The notes under the pieces are model-generated. The model did no database searches and had not been told where the DNA came from. It was given only the letters and a program-made list of their open reading frames with translations. Shown here piece by piece: positions 47,734 to 56,781 of a DNA stretch of 64,000 nucleotides (positions are counted from its first letter, which is position 1; the number at the start of each line of letters is the position of its first letter). This DNA is from Nonomuraea jabiensis (lineage in GTDB: Bacteria; Actinomycetota; Actinomycetes; Streptosporangiales; Streptosporangiaceae). The stretch lies in the NCBI RefSeq assembly GCF_014204795.1, contig NZ_JACHMB010000001.1, forward strand, positions 3,472,001 to 3,536,000, in the 5' to 3' direction. The position numbers and the translations under genes are program-made.

Positions 47734-48033
47734 GTCGCCACGCATGCGGCGGTCGAGGTCGCGCAGGAAGTCGGGGTCGTCGTCCGGCCCCTTGGGCATG
47801 CCCGGACCCGGGGGCACCGGCCACGCGGCGCGCGGGGCCCGCGGGCGACCGCGCGCCATCCAGACGAGACCGCCGAGCACCGGGATCAGGACGACGATCA
47901 GGATCCACAGGGCCTTTGGTACGTTCCGAACCTCATCTTCCGGTGCGGTGACCACGTCGAACAGCGAGAACAGCCAGAAGACCAGCAGCGCCAGGCCGAT
48001 CAGTACACCTGCCATTCCTGAACTGTAAGCCAT
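47725..48033 (-). CDS. PLD nuclease N-terminal domain membrane protein
   Basis: The 102-residue protein has two membrane helices (VLIGLALLVFWLFSLFDVVTA and LWILIVVLIPVLGGLVWMARGRP). This is the PLDc_N pattern W-x-x-x-x-x-xP-x-x-G-x-x-W-x-x-x-GR common in small actinobacterial proteins. A Pro-rich and then charged tail (DDDPDFLRDLDRRMRGDD) follows. Function is unknown. It converges on ccsB with five bases between stop codons. Confidence 0.85.
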   Translation of the reverse strand: MAYSSGMAGVLIGLALLVFWLFSLFDVVTAPEDEVRNVPKALWILIVVLIPVLGGLVWMARGRPRAPRAAWPVPPGPGMPKGPDDDPDFLRDLDRRMRGDDV

Positions 48034-48150
48034 CCGCGACGTGATCGTGCTTCCCGATGTCCCGTTTCAGGTGACTAGGGGAAGACATGCGTCGTACCGT
48101 GGATGCCGATGCGGCGAAGTCGCCGGACTCCACGGGCGTTGAGAGGTGCG

Positions 48151-49212
48151 ATGGCCTTTTCTGACTCCAAGGCGTCTGGTGACAAGGGCCGGCATCGCCG
48201 CGGCCGTTGGTGGCGGCGCGGGTCGTACCTCTTCTCGCGGCGCGGCGAGGCGCCCCCCGACGCCGAGCGCTCCGTCTGGTTCAACGCCCGTGAGAAGCCC
48301 TTTGAGAGCCGCGCGGAGGCCAAGGCACGTAAGAACCGCGGACGGGGGGCCGAGGTGCCCAGAGGCCGGCCTGGGCCATCCGGAGAGCGCGAGACGACGA
48401 GATGGCCGGGGGACGAGCGGGGTGAGCGGATGGCGTGGCCGGGTGACGAGGTACGACGGCCCTCCCAGACGAGCTGGGACGGGTTCTCGTTACGCGAGCG
48501 CGGCGAGCGCCTGCCCGCCGCGGTGGTCGAACGCCCCCGCTACACGTGGTACGACTTCGAGCTCGACGACCAGCCCAGGGCCCAGCCCAACCGGCCCGGC
48601 ATCCCGTCCATGGGCGACGGCCTGCGCCACTGCGGCAAGCTGGAGTCCATCCTGCACCGCCAGTGGGACGCCAGGCAGGGCCCGCCGTCGGCGGACGTCG
48701 TACGCGCCGTGGAGAGCCTCGCCCGCCTGCCGGAGCGGCTGAAGGAGAAGCTCGCGGCCGGGCTGGAGGGCATCTACGTCGGCCGCGGCGGCGTCCCGGA
48801 CCTCGACGACATGGGCTACTTACGCGGCGCCCCGCTCCCGTCGGGCCGCGCCACCTGGGACATCTGCGCGGGCGCGTACGGCGACCGCAAGATCGTCGTG
48901 GGTGACCGCCCGTCACCGACCCCGGACGTGATGATGCACGAGGTCGGCCACGCCATCGACGACATCGACTCGGCGTACGGCGGCTGGGTCTCCGACTCGC
49001 CGGAGTTCGTCCGCCTCTACGACACGGCCATGCCGCTGCTGGCCTCGACCTTCCACCGCCAGGGCGGGGGGCTCGGCCGCAAGGAGTTCTTCGCCGACGC
49101 CTTCGCCGCCATCGCCTCCCGCCAGCGTCCGGCCCTCGTGGACATGCTCGGGGGAGACACGCGGATGGCGCTGGACATCATGCTCTTCTTCAACCGGCGC
49201 TACGGAATCTAG
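48151..49212 (+). CDS. Putative zincin metallopeptidase (ATLF-like, HExxH)
   Basis: The 353-residue protein has a basic, disordered N-terminal half (about 150 residues rich in Arg, Gly, Glu). Its C-terminal domain carries HEVGHAIDD (His263, Glu264, His267) and a downstream Glu312 in RKEFFADAFAAI. The pattern resembles anthrax lethal factor-like and Pro-Pro endopeptidase zincins, where the third ligand is a Glu in an E-x-FA segment. There is no signal peptide or membrane segment, so it may act in the cytoplasm or leave by another route. ATG 48151 has GAGAGG upstream. A small acidic protein gene follows 10 bases later. Confidence 0.68.
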   Translation: MAFSDSKASGDKGRHRRGRWWRRGSYLFSRRGEAPPDAERSVWFNAREKPFESRAEAKARKNRGRGAEVPRGRPGPSGERETTRWPGDERGERMAWPGDEVRRPSQTSWDGFSLRERGERLPAAVVERPRYTWYDFELDDQPRAQPNRPGIPSMGDGLRHCGKLESILHRQWDARQGPPSADVVRAVESLARLPERLKEKLAAGLEGIYVGRGGVPDLDDMGYLRGAPLPSGRATWDICAGAYGDRKIVVGDRPSPTPDVMMHEVGHAIDDIDSAYGGWVSDSPEFVRLYDTAMPLLASTFHRQGGGLGRKEFFADAFAAIASRQRPALVDMLGGDTRMALDIMLFFNRRYGI

Positions 49213-49222
49213 GTGATCGGAC

Positions 49223-49465
49223 ATGTACGTCATCCGGCTCGCGGACGGGACCCTGCGCGTGCCGCAGAGCCTGACCAGCGAAGACGGGCGTCTGATCGGG
49301 AACGCGTACGTCGAGGTGCAGCCCGGCGATCCGGACTACGAGCAGTGGTTGCCGGAGGCGCTGACGGAGGAGGAGCTGGCCGAGCGCCGCAACCAGTGGG
49401 AGAAGGAGAACGACGAACTGGAGCGTGAGTTCCTGGCCTTCAAGGCGCGGCAGGAGGACGCCTGA
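49223..49465 (+). CDS. Small acidic protein paired with the putative zincin
   Basis: The 80-residue protein has a short beta-prone N-terminus (MYVIRLADGTLRVPQSLTSE, then GNAYVEVQPGDPDY) and a long charged helix (LTEEELAERRNQWEKENDELEREFLAFKARQ) likely to form a coiled coil. No family is recognised. Starting 10 bases after the zincin gene, it is probably co-transcribed with it and could be an inhibitor, substrate or adaptor; this is only inferred from position. A hairpin follows its stop. Confidence 0.6.
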   Translation: MYVIRLADGTLRVPQSLTSEDGRLIGNAYVEVQPGDPDYEQWLPEALTEEELAERRNQWEKENDELEREFLAFKARQEDA

Positions 49466-49477
49466 GGGGAACGGACA

Positions 49478-49506
49478 GGCGCCAGCCACGGTCGGCGGTT
49501 GGCGCC
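49478..49506 (+). terminator. Hairpin after the small acidic protein gene
   Basis: GGCGCCA (49478-49484) and TGGCGCC (49500-49506) pair over 7 bp, and the 15-base loop itself contains GCC and GGC that can extend the structure. It starts 13 bases after the stop codon. Confidence 0.5.
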
Positions 49507-49565
49507 GCCCCATGCTGCCGGACGGAAGTGTGGCCGGAAAGCACGCGAACAGTGGATCGCGCCGG

Positions 49566-49593
49566 CGGTGATCCTGCCGTCGCAGGATCACCG
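49566..49593 (-). terminator. Terminator hairpin of the bldC-like gene
   Basis: An 11-bp perfect stem (CGGTGATCCTG at 49566-49576 and its complement at 49583-49593) with loop CCGTCG lies 10 bases beyond the bldC-like stop on the minus strand. No T-run follows. Confidence 0.6.
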
Positions 49594-49602
49594 TCTGCAC
49601 GG

Positions 49603-49824
49603 TCAGACGCGCGGGGACTCACCTGCCGGCCTGTCGGCCGTCAAAACGTCCTCGCCTCGTAGAAGGGCGTGCACTTCCGACTCGCGGAACCGCCGATGCC
49701 CTCCGGGGGTGCGGATACTGCTGATGCGGCCTGCCGCAGCCCAGCGTGTAACCGTCTTTGGGTCTACCCGGAAGAGGGCGGCAACCTCTCCTGGGGTCAG
49801 CAGACGCTCGCTGCTACTCTCCAC
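49603..49824 (-). CDS. bldC: BldC-family developmental transcriptional regulator
   Basis: BldC is a small MerR-like DNA-binding protein that binds direct repeats head-to-tail and controls the onset of development in Streptomyces. The 73-residue product matches it along its whole length: LLTPGEVAALFRVDPKTVTRWAAAGRISSIRTPGGHRRFRESEVHALL, where Streptomyces has LLTPAEVATMFRVDPKTVTRWAKAGKL. I chose GTG 49824 because GGGGGAG lies upstream and homologues begin here; an ATG at 49917 would add 31 unrelated residues. It is the second bld-type regulator in the window, 18 kb from the bldN-like gene. Confidence 0.9.
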   Translation of the reverse strand: MESSSERLLTPGEVAALFRVDPKTVTRWAAAGRISSIRTPGGHRRFRESEVHALLRGEDVLTADRPAGESPRV

Positions 49825-50068
49825 CAATCTCTCCCCCTCGCATCCCGCTTCCTGCCAGCGGGCGGACAGGTAACCAGTGTGTCGAGCGAAGCCTGATTTA
49901 TCCGTGGTTTTCTGCAAAGATCACGGGTTGTTATCAGCTGACTGCCCGATTGTTATATGATAGAGCCTCTTTGGGGCTCTCGTGGGTGTTTCTTTACGAA
50001 ACTCCCTGACTGGGAACAGTAGCATCGCTCGCGTTCGATGCGAAGAGCGACCGGTCCACGGGTCCGAG

Positions 50069-50084
50069 TAACCTCGAACCTGTG
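50069..50084 (+). promoter_or_regulatory. Leaderless promoter -10 for the DUF4229 gene
   Basis: TAACCT at 50069-50074 ends seven bases before GTG 50082, with no Shine-Dalgarno sequence. The leaderless start is inferred from spacing. Confidence 0.5.
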
Positions 50085-50300
50085 CCTCCTGTTCTCGTTT
50101 ACACACTGTCGCGCATCGGCATCTTTGCGGTCACTCTCGGGGTGCTGTGGCTGCTCGGCCTGCAAAACCCGCTGGTGCTGATCGCCGCATCTTTCTTGAT
50201 CAGCGGCATAGCGAGCTACGTCCTGCTCAGCAAGCAGCGTGATGCCGTGAGCGAGCGCATCAGCAACAAGATCGACCGGCCGAAGCCGCAAGACGACTAG
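50082..50300 (+). CDS. DUF4229 small membrane protein
   Basis: The 72-residue protein has two membrane helices (VLVYTLSRIGIFAVTLGVLWLLG and PLVLIAASFLISGIASYVLL) followed by KQRDAVSERI, the typical DUF4229 end. Such proteins are widespread in actinobacteria and often stand near menaquinone genes; function is unknown. Here menG lies 1.3 kb downstream. The GTG 50082 start fits a leaderless transcript. Its stop overlaps the convergent gene by four bases. Confidence 0.88.
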   Translation: MPPVLVYTLSRIGIFAVTLGVLWLLGLQNPLVLIAASFLISGIASYVLLSKQRDAVSERISNKIDRPKPQDD

Positions 50301-51502
50301 GGCAGGGGGAACATGCCAATCCGGGCATGGTACTCCCGTCCGAGTCGGGTTGTGTCGCTACCGACAAGTAGTCCACTGTGATGCGCGTAAAACGCCTTCA
50401 CGCCGATGCCGCGCTCCCGTGTGGGATTCCAACTGAGGGCCATTCCCGTAGTCGGATGAATGGCGCCGATCCCCGGGCGTGAGACCGCTCCCGGGCCGGC
50501 GGAGTCCCGGCCCTGCGGATTGTTCAGCCAGCGCTGATGCCCGCCGACGTAGACCGCCGCGCCCGTCACCGAAACCGCGTAGAGCGAGTCGCCCCCGGTG
50601 GCGTTCACCCAGGTCGGCTTGATGGTGGCGCCCTTGGTGTACGTCTCGAACCGGGCGGCCGTGTCGCACATCCCGCCCCTGGGCCCGCCCGTGGTGACGA
50701 CCGCGAAATAGTGGCCGTCGGGCGAGAAATCCAGGCCGCGCACGTACGACGGGAACGCGCTCATGCACGGTCGCGCGTACGCCTCGGTCCGCCAGGGCGC
50801 GAGCCTGGCGGTGGGGCCGCTGATGTCGATGAGCCCGAGCTGCGGCCTGGACCGGCCGTCGAGCGTGGTGAACGAGCCGTCCACGGCGAGCCGGTAGCGG
50901 GTGGCGGCGATCGCGTAGACCTTCACCCTGGGCGTCAGCGACGCTCCCGGCGTGATGCCGAACGCCGGGTCGGCCGCGCCCGTCGTCGCGTCGATCCTGG
51001 CCAGCGCGGTGCGCGGGCTGGTGAAGTCGCCGCCCACGTAGAGCTTGGAGCCCTGCCTGGCCAGCGTGGAGACCATGCCGCCGCCGATGCGCGGCGCGAA
51101 GCCGGTCACCAGCGAGCCGTCGGAGAGCTTGAGCCTGGCCAGCGACCTGGCGGGGGAGTCGTTGACGCCGATGAACTCGCCGCCGACGTAGACGGTGCCC
51201 TGGTCGCCGGCGGCCAGGCCGTACACGGGGCCCGGGACGATCGGCGCGAAGTCCGGCAGGACGCGGCCGGTGGCCAGGTCGTAGGCGAAGAGATTGGAGC
51301 GCGGGTAGGCGGTCGTGCGGGCGGCGTCGCTCACCTCGCTGAACGAGCCGCCGACCACGACGGTGTCGCCGACGACCGTGATCGCGTTGACGATGCCGTC
51401 GAGCACGTGGGGGGTGCTGTCTACCGGGTCGGCCGAGACGACGCGGAAATGCGCCGTGGGTGCCGAGGCGATGAGCGCCGCAAGGGCGACACGGGCAAGC
51501 AT
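50297..51502 (-). CDS. Secreted beta-propeller (delta-60 repeat-like) protein
   Basis: The 401-residue protein begins with a signal peptide (LARVALAALIASAPTAHFRVVS). It then has repeated units with the pattern VGG-x-F, for example DTVVVGGSFSEV, GTVYVGGEFIGV, SKLYVGGDFTSP and AAVYVGGHQRWL. These recur every 50 or so residues, as in extracellular delta-60/WD40-like propellers. Four Cys are present in the mature part. It may bind ligands or structural partners outside the cell; no catalytic site is evident. It converges on the DUF4229 gene and diverges from menG. Confidence 0.75.
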   Translation of the reverse strand: MLARVALAALIASAPTAHFRVVSADPVDSTPHVLDGIVNAITVVGDTVVVGGSFSEVSDAARTTAYPRSNLFAYDLATGRVLPDFAPIVPGPVYGLAAGDQGTVYVGGEFIGVNDSPARSLARLKLSDGSLVTGFAPRIGGGMVSTLARQGSKLYVGGDFTSPRTALARIDATTGAADPAFGITPGASLTPRVKVYAIAATRYRLAVDGSFTTLDGRSRPQLGLIDISGPTARLAPWRTEAYARPCMSAFPSYVRGLDFSPDGHYFAVVTTGGPRGGMCDTAARFETYTKGATIKPTWVNATGGDSLYAVSVTGAAVYVGGHQRWLNNPQGRDSAGPGAVSRPGIGAIHPTTGMALSWNPTRERGIGVKAFYAHHSGLLVGSDTTRLGREYHARIGMFPLP

Positions 51503-51596
51503 TCGCCAAGTTTTAGCAGACGTTCAGTAGTCTCGCTGCTACTTTCCGTTAAATGTCGTGTTCATGGCCCCGGGTACGGGCCCGGAGGGCCTCCCA

Positions 51597-51611
51597 TAGT
51601 CTTGGCCTATG
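51597..51611 (+). promoter_or_regulatory. Leaderless promoter -10 for menG
   Basis: TAGTCT at 51597-51602 ends six bases before ATG 51609, the same layout as at 4202 and 14281. Confidence 0.5.
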
Positions 51612-52325
51612 ACGCGCGCTCAGTTGGACAAACAGCCGGACGAGGTCGCCGCGATGTTCGATCGCACCGCCCGGCGCTACGACCTCGTCAATGACGTGAT
51701 CTCCCTCGGGCAGGTCAGGATGTGGCGCAAGGCGGTGGCCGCGGCTGTCGACGCGGGCCCCGGGGAGCTCGTGCTCGACCTGGGCGCCGGCACCGGCACG
51801 TCCACCGACGCGTTCACCACGCTGGGCGCGCGGGCCATCGCGTCCGACTTCTCGCTGGGCATGCTCCGCACCGGCGTGCGCCGCCACGGCGGCAACGCGC
51901 TGTCGGGAGAAGGGGTGCCCTTCATCGCCGGCGACGCGCTGCGGCTGCCGTTCGCCGACGACGCGTTCGACGCGGTGACGATCTCGGTGGCGCTGCGCAA
52001 CGTGCACGACACCGGGCAGGCGCTGCGGGAGATGCTGCGCGTCACCAGGCCGGGCGGCCGGCTGGTGATCTTGGAGTTCTCCCACGTGACGTTCGGGCCC
52101 TTCGATCTCGTCTACCGCGAATATCTGATGAAGCTGCTGCCAAAAGTGGCCAAGGTGTTCGGCTCGAATGACGATTCCTATGAATATCTGGCGGAGTCGA
52201 TCCGGGATTGGCCCGACCAGCGCACGCTGGCCCGGACCATTCAGGACGCCGGCTGGGAGCGGGTCGCCTGGCGCAATCTCACGATGGGCATCGTCGCCCT
52301 GCACAGAGGGTTCAAGCCGGCGTGA
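51609..52325 (+). CDS. menG: Demethylmenaquinone methyltransferase
   Basis: MenG methylates demethylmenaquinone with S-adenosylmethionine, the last ring step of menaquinone synthesis. The 238-residue protein shows the UbiE/MenG pattern: [28 protein letters not shown], the SAM motif [39 protein letters not shown] and [17 protein letters not shown], ending in [14 protein letters not shown]. It precedes a MenJ-like quinone reductase and the nuo genes, so quinone synthesis and its main user, complex I, lie together. Confidence 0.96.
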   Translation: MTRAQLDKQPDEVAAMFDRTARRYDLVNDVISLGQVRMWRKAVAAAVDAGPGELVLDLGAGTGTSTDAFTTLGARAIASDFSLGMLRTGVRRHGGNALSGEGVPFIAGDALRLPFADDAFDAVTISVALRNVHDTGQALREMLRVTRPGGRLVILEFSHVTFGPFDLVYREYLMKLLPKVAKVFGSNDDSYEYLAESIRDWPDQRTLARTIQDAGWERVAWRNLTMGIVALHRGFKPA

Positions 52326-52399
52326 GACCACACGCGACACACCGTTCCTCTTGGATCACAGAACAGCACCCCGACTGCCACTATGTACTGGAAAAGCAG

Positions 52400-52405
52400 T
52401 AGACT
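52400..52405 (+). promoter_or_regulatory. Candidate -10 of the menJ-like/nuo transcription unit
   Basis: TAGACT at 52400-52405 would place transcription start near 52412, immediately upstream of the Rex operator. Rex would then act as a roadblock or hinder initiation. No good -35 was seen. Confidence 0.4.
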
Positions 52406-52419
52406 GCGGGCCGACAAGT

Positions 52420-52437
52420 TTGTGAAGGGGTTCACAA
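52420..52437. promoter_or_regulatory. Rex operator (ROP) before the menJ-like/nuo genes
   Basis: TTGTGAAGGGGTTCACAA matches the Rex consensus TTGTGAA-N4-TTCACAA at every defined base and is flanked by extra T and A. It lies 54 bases upstream of the reductase gene. Rex control of nuo is known in Streptomyces. Confidence 0.95.
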
Positions 52438-52490
52438 AGGAACGAAGGCAGCACACACCCCCAAGGCCTTCGAGCGTGTAGGACAGGACA

Positions 52491-53744
52491 GTGACCGTGC
52501 CAACAGCCACGAAGGCTGACGCTGACGTCATCGTCGTCGGCGCCGGTCCCGCCGGTTCCGCAACCGCCTTTTACCTCGCTCAGGCCGGACTCGACGTCCT
52601 GCTCCTGGAGAAGACCAGGTTCCCCCGCGAGAAGGTCTGCGGCGACGGCCTGACGCCGCGGGCGGTCAAGCAGTTGCTCAACATGGGCGTCGACATCGAC
52701 GCTCCCGGCTGGATCAGGAACAAGGGGCTGCGCGTCGTCGGCGGCGGCCTCCGCTTCGACCTCGACTGGCCCCAGCTCGAGCGCTTCCCCGACTTCGGGC
52801 TCGTACGCACCCGCCAGGACTTCGACCAGATCGTCGCCGCCAACGCGGTCAAGAACGGCGTACGCCTGATGGAGGGCGTGACCGTCACGGGGCCCGTCCT
52901 CGACGACCGCAGCGGCCACATCGTCGGCGTGACGACCAAGGACGGCCGCGAATACCGCAGCCGCGTGGTGGTGGCCGCCGACGGCAACAGCACCCGCCTG
53001 GCCCTGGGCATGGGGCTGCACAAGCGCGAGGACCGCCCGATGGGCGTGGCGGTGCGGACGTACTTCGAAAGCCCGCGCCACGACGACGACTACCTCGAGA
53101 TCTGGCTGGAACTGTGGGCGCAGGAGAAGCTGCTGCCCGGCTACGGCTGGATCTTCGGCGTCGGCGACGGCACCGCCAACGTGGGCCTCGGCCTGCTCAA
53201 CACCAGCGCGCAGTTCAAGAACATCGACTACCGGGACCTGCTGCGGACCTGGTGCGAGGCCATGCCCCCCGAGTGGGAGTTCACCGAGGAGAACATGACG
53301 GCCCCCATCCGCGGCGCCGCGCTCCCCATGGCCTTCAACCGGCAGCCGCACTACACGCGGGGCCTGGTGCTCGTGGGCGACTCGGGCGGGTCGATCAACC
53401 CGTTCAACGGCGAGGGCATCGCCTACGCCATGGAGACCGGCGAGATAGCCGCGGAGGTCATCGTCAAGGCCCTCAGGGGCACGACCCCCGCGGAGCAGGA
53501 ACGCACTCTGAGGACCTATCCTCAAGTGCTGAAGGACGCCTACGGCGGTTACTTCACCCTGGGCAGGCTGTTCGTCGAGCTCATCGGAAAGCCGGGCGTG
53601 ATGAGCTTCGGCACCAGGCACGGTCTGCCTCACCCGAGGCTGATGCGCTTCGCCATCAAACTCCTTGGTAATCTCACCGACCGGCGAGGCGATGCGTCAG
53701 ACATGATCATTAACGCTCTCTCGAAGGTCGCCCCACCAGCATGA
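52491..53744 (+). CDS. Geranylgeranyl reductase family FAD enzyme (MenJ-like menaquinone reductase)
   Basis: The 417-residue flavoprotein starts with an FAD-binding Rossmann motif VIVVGAGPAGSATAFYLAQAG. It has the family signature FPREKVCGDGLTPRAVKQLL, the VVAADGNSTRLA segment and the late GLVLVGDSGGSINPFNGEGIAYAMETG. Members reduce isoprenoid double bonds; mycobacterial MenJ saturates one double bond of menaquinone. Its position right after menG and before nuoA makes a MenJ-like role likely, though archaeal-lipid or chlorophyll-type reductases share the fold. GTG 52491 is used. A Rex operator lies upstream. Confidence 0.88.
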   Translation: MTVPTATKADADVIVVGAGPAGSATAFYLAQAGLDVLLLEKTRFPREKVCGDGLTPRAVKQLLNMGVDIDAPGWIRNKGLRVVGGGLRFDLDWPQLERFPDFGLVRTRQDFDQIVAANAVKNGVRLMEGVTVTGPVLDDRSGHIVGVTTKDGREYRSRVVVAADGNSTRLALGMGLHKREDRPMGVAVRTYFESPRHDDDYLEIWLELWAQEKLLPGYGWIFGVGDGTANVGLGLLNTSAQFKNIDYRDLLRTWCEAMPPEWEFTEENMTAPIRGAALPMAFNRQPHYTRGLVLVGDSGGSINPFNGEGIAYAMETGEIAAEVIVKALRGTTPAEQERTLRTYPQVLKDAYGGYFTLGRLFVELIGKPGVMSFGTRHGLPHPRLMRFAIKLLGNLTDRRGDASDMIINALSKVAPPA

Positions 53745-53808
53745 ATCTCAGAACTGACAGATCCGGCTGCGCGCCCGCGCGCGCGGCGACTCCAGAGGAG
53801 GCGTAGCG

Positions 53809-54204
53809 ATGGACCTTTACGTGCCCATCCTGGTGCTCGCCGTTCTCGCGGGGGGCTTCGCGATCTTCTCGGTCGCCATCGCTCCCTTCACCGGCCCCAA
53901 GCGCTGGAACCGCGCGAAGCTTGACGCCTATGAATGCGGCATCGAGCCGACGCCCCAGCCTGTCGGTGGTGGACGGTTCCCGCTCAAGTACATGGTCACC
54001 GCGATGCTCTTCATCGTGTTCGACATCGAGATCATCTTCCTCTACCCATGGGCGGTCTCGTTCGCGCCGCAGACGAACGACGCCGGCCAGGTGCTCAGCT
54101 CCGGCCTGGGGCTGTTCGCTCTCGTGGAGATGGTGCTGTTCATCGTCACCGTGCTCGTCGCCTATGCGTACGTGTGGCGCCGCAAGGGTCTGGACTGGGA
54201 CTGA
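53809..54204 (+). CDS. nuoA: NADH-quinone oxidoreductase subunit A
   Basis: NuoA is a three-helix membrane subunit at the junction of the two arms of complex I. The 131-residue protein has the conserved loop [46 protein letters not shown]; the Cys and the acidic FDIEI are characteristic. It is the first nuo gene, 64 bases after the MenJ-like gene, with GAGGAGG upstream of ATG 53809. It probably shares the Rex-controlled transcript, since no separate promoter was seen in the short gap. Confidence 0.96.
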   Translation: MDLYVPILVLAVLAGGFAIFSVAIAPFTGPKRWNRAKLDAYECGIEPTPQPVGGGRFPLKYMVTAMLFIVFDIEIIFLYPWAVSFAPQTNDAGQVLSSGLGLFALVEMVLFIVTVLVAYAYVWRRKGLDWD

Positions 54205-54206
54205 AA

Positions 54207-54758
54207 ATGGGACTTGAAGAGAAACTCCCCAGCGGGTTCATCCTCAGCACGGTCGAGGCGGCCGCCGGATGGGCGCGCAAGAACTCCGTGTGGCCCGCCA
54301 CATTCGGCCTCGCGTGCTGTGCCATCGAGCTGATGGCCACCGGCGGCCCCCACTACGACCTGGCGCGCTTCGGCATGGAGCGCGCTTCGGCGTCTCCTCG
54401 GCAGGCCGACCTCATGATCGTCGCCGGTCGCGTCTCGCAGAAGATGGCCCCCGTGCTGCGGCAGATCTACGACCAGATGGCCGAGCCGAAGTGGGTCATC
54501 TCCATGGGCGTGTGCGCCTCCAGCGGCGGCATGTTCAACAACTACGCGATCGTGCAGGGCGTCGACCATGTCGTGCCCGTCGACATCTACCTGCCGGGCT
54601 GCCCGCCGCGGCCCGAGATGCTGATCGACGCGATCGTGAAGCTCCACGACAAGATCCAGAACATGAAGTTCGGCGCCCACCGCGCCAAGCAGATCGAGGA
54701 GCTCGAGCTGCAGGCGCTGCGGCCGCTGCCGCTGATCGACCAGGGAGCCTCGAAGTGA
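54207..54758 (+). CDS. nuoB: NADH-quinone oxidoreductase subunit B
   Basis: NuoB carries the N2 [4Fe-4S] cluster that reduces the quinone. The 183-residue protein has the tandem Cys [24 protein letters not shown], then [14 protein letters not shown] [18 protein letters not shown] and [18 protein letters not shown], giving the four Cys ligands. It starts two bases after nuoA and overlaps nuoC by four bases. Confidence 0.97.
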   Translation: MGLEEKLPSGFILSTVEAAAGWARKNSVWPATFGLACCAIELMATGGPHYDLARFGMERASASPRQADLMIVAGRVSQKMAPVLRQIYDQMAEPKWVISMGVCASSGGMFNNYAIVQGVDHVVPVDIYLPGCPPRPEMLIDAIVKLHDKIQNMKFGAHRAKQIEELELQALRPLPLIDQGASK

Positions 54759-55459
54759 CCTCGCCCGACAACCTCCCCGGCAGCCCGGAAAGCGGTGAGA
54801 CGCCCGAGGCCGCGGTTCCCGCCGTCCCCGAGGCGCCGATCGCCCGCCGCGGCATGTTCGGCGCCCAGGACTCCGGCGACACCTCCGGCTACGGCGGCCT
54901 CGTCGTGCGCCGGGCGCCGCAGCTGTCCACGCCCCGCCCGTACGGCGGCTACTTCGACGAGGTCGTCGACGCCCTGGCGCTCGACGACGCCATCGAGCGC
55001 GTGGTCGTCGACCGCGGCGAGCTGACCCTGCACGTCAAGCGGGACCGGCTGGTCGAGGTCTGCCAGAAGCTGCGCGACGACCCGGCCCTGCGCTTCGAGC
55101 TCTCGCTGGGCGTCACCGGCGTGCACTACCCGCACCTGACGGGCGAGGAGCTGCACGCGGTCATCCACCTGTGCTCGATCACCTACAACCGCCGCGTACG
55201 CGTCGAGGCCAGCGCCCCCGACTCCGACCCGCACATTCCATCGACCGTGGGCGTTTACCCTGGTCACGACTGGCATGAGCGTGAGGCGTACGACTTCTTC
55301 GGGATCATCTTCGACGGTCACCCCGCGCTCACCCGGATCATGATGCCGGACGACTGGGACGGCCACCCCCAGCGCAAGGACTACCCGCTCGGCGGCATCC
55401 CGGTCGAATACCGCGGCGCCACCATCCCCGCGCCCGACCAGAGGAGGAGCTACTCGTGA
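54755..55459 (+). CDS. nuoC: NADH-quinone oxidoreductase subunit C
   Basis: NuoC is a 30-kDa peripheral-arm subunit that contacts NuoD. The 234-residue protein has an N-terminal acidic/Pro-rich extension (about 45 residues), then the family signature [46 protein letters not shown] 54755 overlaps nuoB, and the stop overlaps nuoD (GTGA). It is a separate gene here, not fused to nuoD as in E. coli. Confidence 0.96.
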   Translation: MTSPDNLPGSPESGETPEAAVPAVPEAPIARRGMFGAQDSGDTSGYGGLVVRRAPQLSTPRPYGGYFDEVVDALALDDAIERVVVDRGELTLHVKRDRLVEVCQKLRDDPALRFELSLGVTGVHYPHLTGEELHAVIHLCSITYNRRVRVEASAPDSDPHIPSTVGVYPGHDWHEREAYDFFGIIFDGHPALTRIMMPDDWDGHPQRKDYPLGGIPVEYRGATIPAPDQRRSYS

Positions 55460-56781
55460 GCACCGCTTATGACGAGGCGACCGAGGGCAAGGTCTATTCG
55501 GTCAACGGCGGCGACTGGGACGAGGTCGTCACCGGAGCCCGCGACACCGAAGAAGAGCGCCTGGTCGTCAACATGGGCCCGCAGCACCCGTCCACGCACG
55601 GCGTGCTCCGCCTGGTCCTGACCCTCGACGGCGAGACGGTGACCGAGGCGCGCAGCGTCATCGGCTACCTGCACACCGGCATCGAGAAGAACATGGAATA
55701 CCGGACGTGGACCCAGGGCACCACGTTCGTGACCCGCATGGACTACCTCTCGCCGATCTTCAACGAGACCGCCTACTGCCTGGGCGTGGAGAAGCTGCTC
55801 GGCGTCGAGGACCGCATCCCGGACCGGGCGCAGGCCATCCGCGTGATGATGATGGAGCTCAACCGGATCTCCTCGCACCTGGTCGCGATGGGCACGTTCG
55901 GCATGGAGCTGGGCGCGACCACGCCGTTCCTCTTCGGCTACCGCGACCGCGAGATGATCATGGATCTCTTCGAGTACATCACCGGTCTGCGCATGAACCA
56001 CGCCTACATCAGGCCGGGCGGCGTGAGCGTCGACCTGCCCGCGGGCGCGGTCGACAAGGTCGGCGAGTTCCTCAAGGAGATGCCCAAGCGGATCAAGGAC
56101 ATCCGCAAGCTCCTCGACGCCAACCCGGTCTACCTGCGCCGCACCAAGGACGTGGCCTACCTCGACCTGACCGGCTGCATGGCCCTGGGCATCACCGGCC
56201 CGATCATGCGCGCCGCCGGGCTCCCGTGGGACCTGCGCAAGTCGCAGCCCTACTGCGGCTACGAGACGTACGAGTTCGACGTCGCCACCGAGCGCGGCTG
56301 CGACGTCTACTCGCGCTACCTCGTGCGCATGAAGGAGATGGAAGAGTCCCTCAAGATCATTGAGCAGGCGCTCGACCGCATCGCCGGCCCGCTCAAGGGC
56401 GACCCCGTGATGATCGAGGACAAGAAGATCGGCTGGCCCGCGCAGCTCGCGCTCGGCCCCGACGGGTTCGGCAACTCGCCCGACCACATCGCCCACATCA
56501 TGGGCACCTCGATGGAAGCGCTCATCCACCACTTCAAGCTGGTGACCGAGGGCTTCCGGGTGCCGGCCGGGCAGGCGTACGCCAGCATCGAGTCGCCCAA
56601 GGGCGAGCTCGGCGCCCACGTGGTCAGCGACGGCGGCACCCGCCCCTACCGCGTGCACTTCCGCGAGCCGTCCTTCTGCAACCTGCAGGGTTTCCCCGCG
56701 ATGGCAGAGGGCGGCCAGGTCGCCGACGTGATCGCCGCGGTGGCTTCTATCGACCCCGTCATGGGAGGTGTGGACCGGTGA
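55456..56781 (+). CDS. nuoD: NADH-quinone oxidoreductase subunit D
   Basis: NuoD (49-kDa subunit) forms the quinone pocket with NuoB. The 441-residue protein shows [21 protein letters not shown] with the quinone-site His, [26 protein letters not shown], and the C-terminal [22 protein letters not shown] with RxPSFCNLQ. The [NiFe]-hydrogenase ancestor fold is retained without metal Cys. GTG 55456 overlaps nuoC; the end overlaps nuoE by four bases. Confidence 0.97.
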   Translation: MSTAYDEATEGKVYSVNGGDWDEVVTGARDTEEERLVVNMGPQHPSTHGVLRLVLTLDGETVTEARSVIGYLHTGIEKNMEYRTWTQGTTFVTRMDYLSPIFNETAYCLGVEKLLGVEDRIPDRAQAIRVMMMELNRISSHLVAMGTFGMELGATTPFLFGYRDREMIMDLFEYITGLRMNHAYIRPGGVSVDLPAGAVDKVGEFLKEMPKRIKDIRKLLDANPVYLRRTKDVAYLDLTGCMALGITGPIMRAAGLPWDLRKSQPYCGYETYEFDVATERGCDVYSRYLVRMKEMEESLKIIEQALDRIAGPLKGDPVMIEDKKIGWPAQLALGPDGFGNSPDHIAHIMGTSMEALIHHFKLVTEGFRVPAGQAYASIESPKGELGAHVVSDGGTRPYRVHFREPSFCNLQGFPAMAEGGQVADVIAAVASIDPVMGGVDR

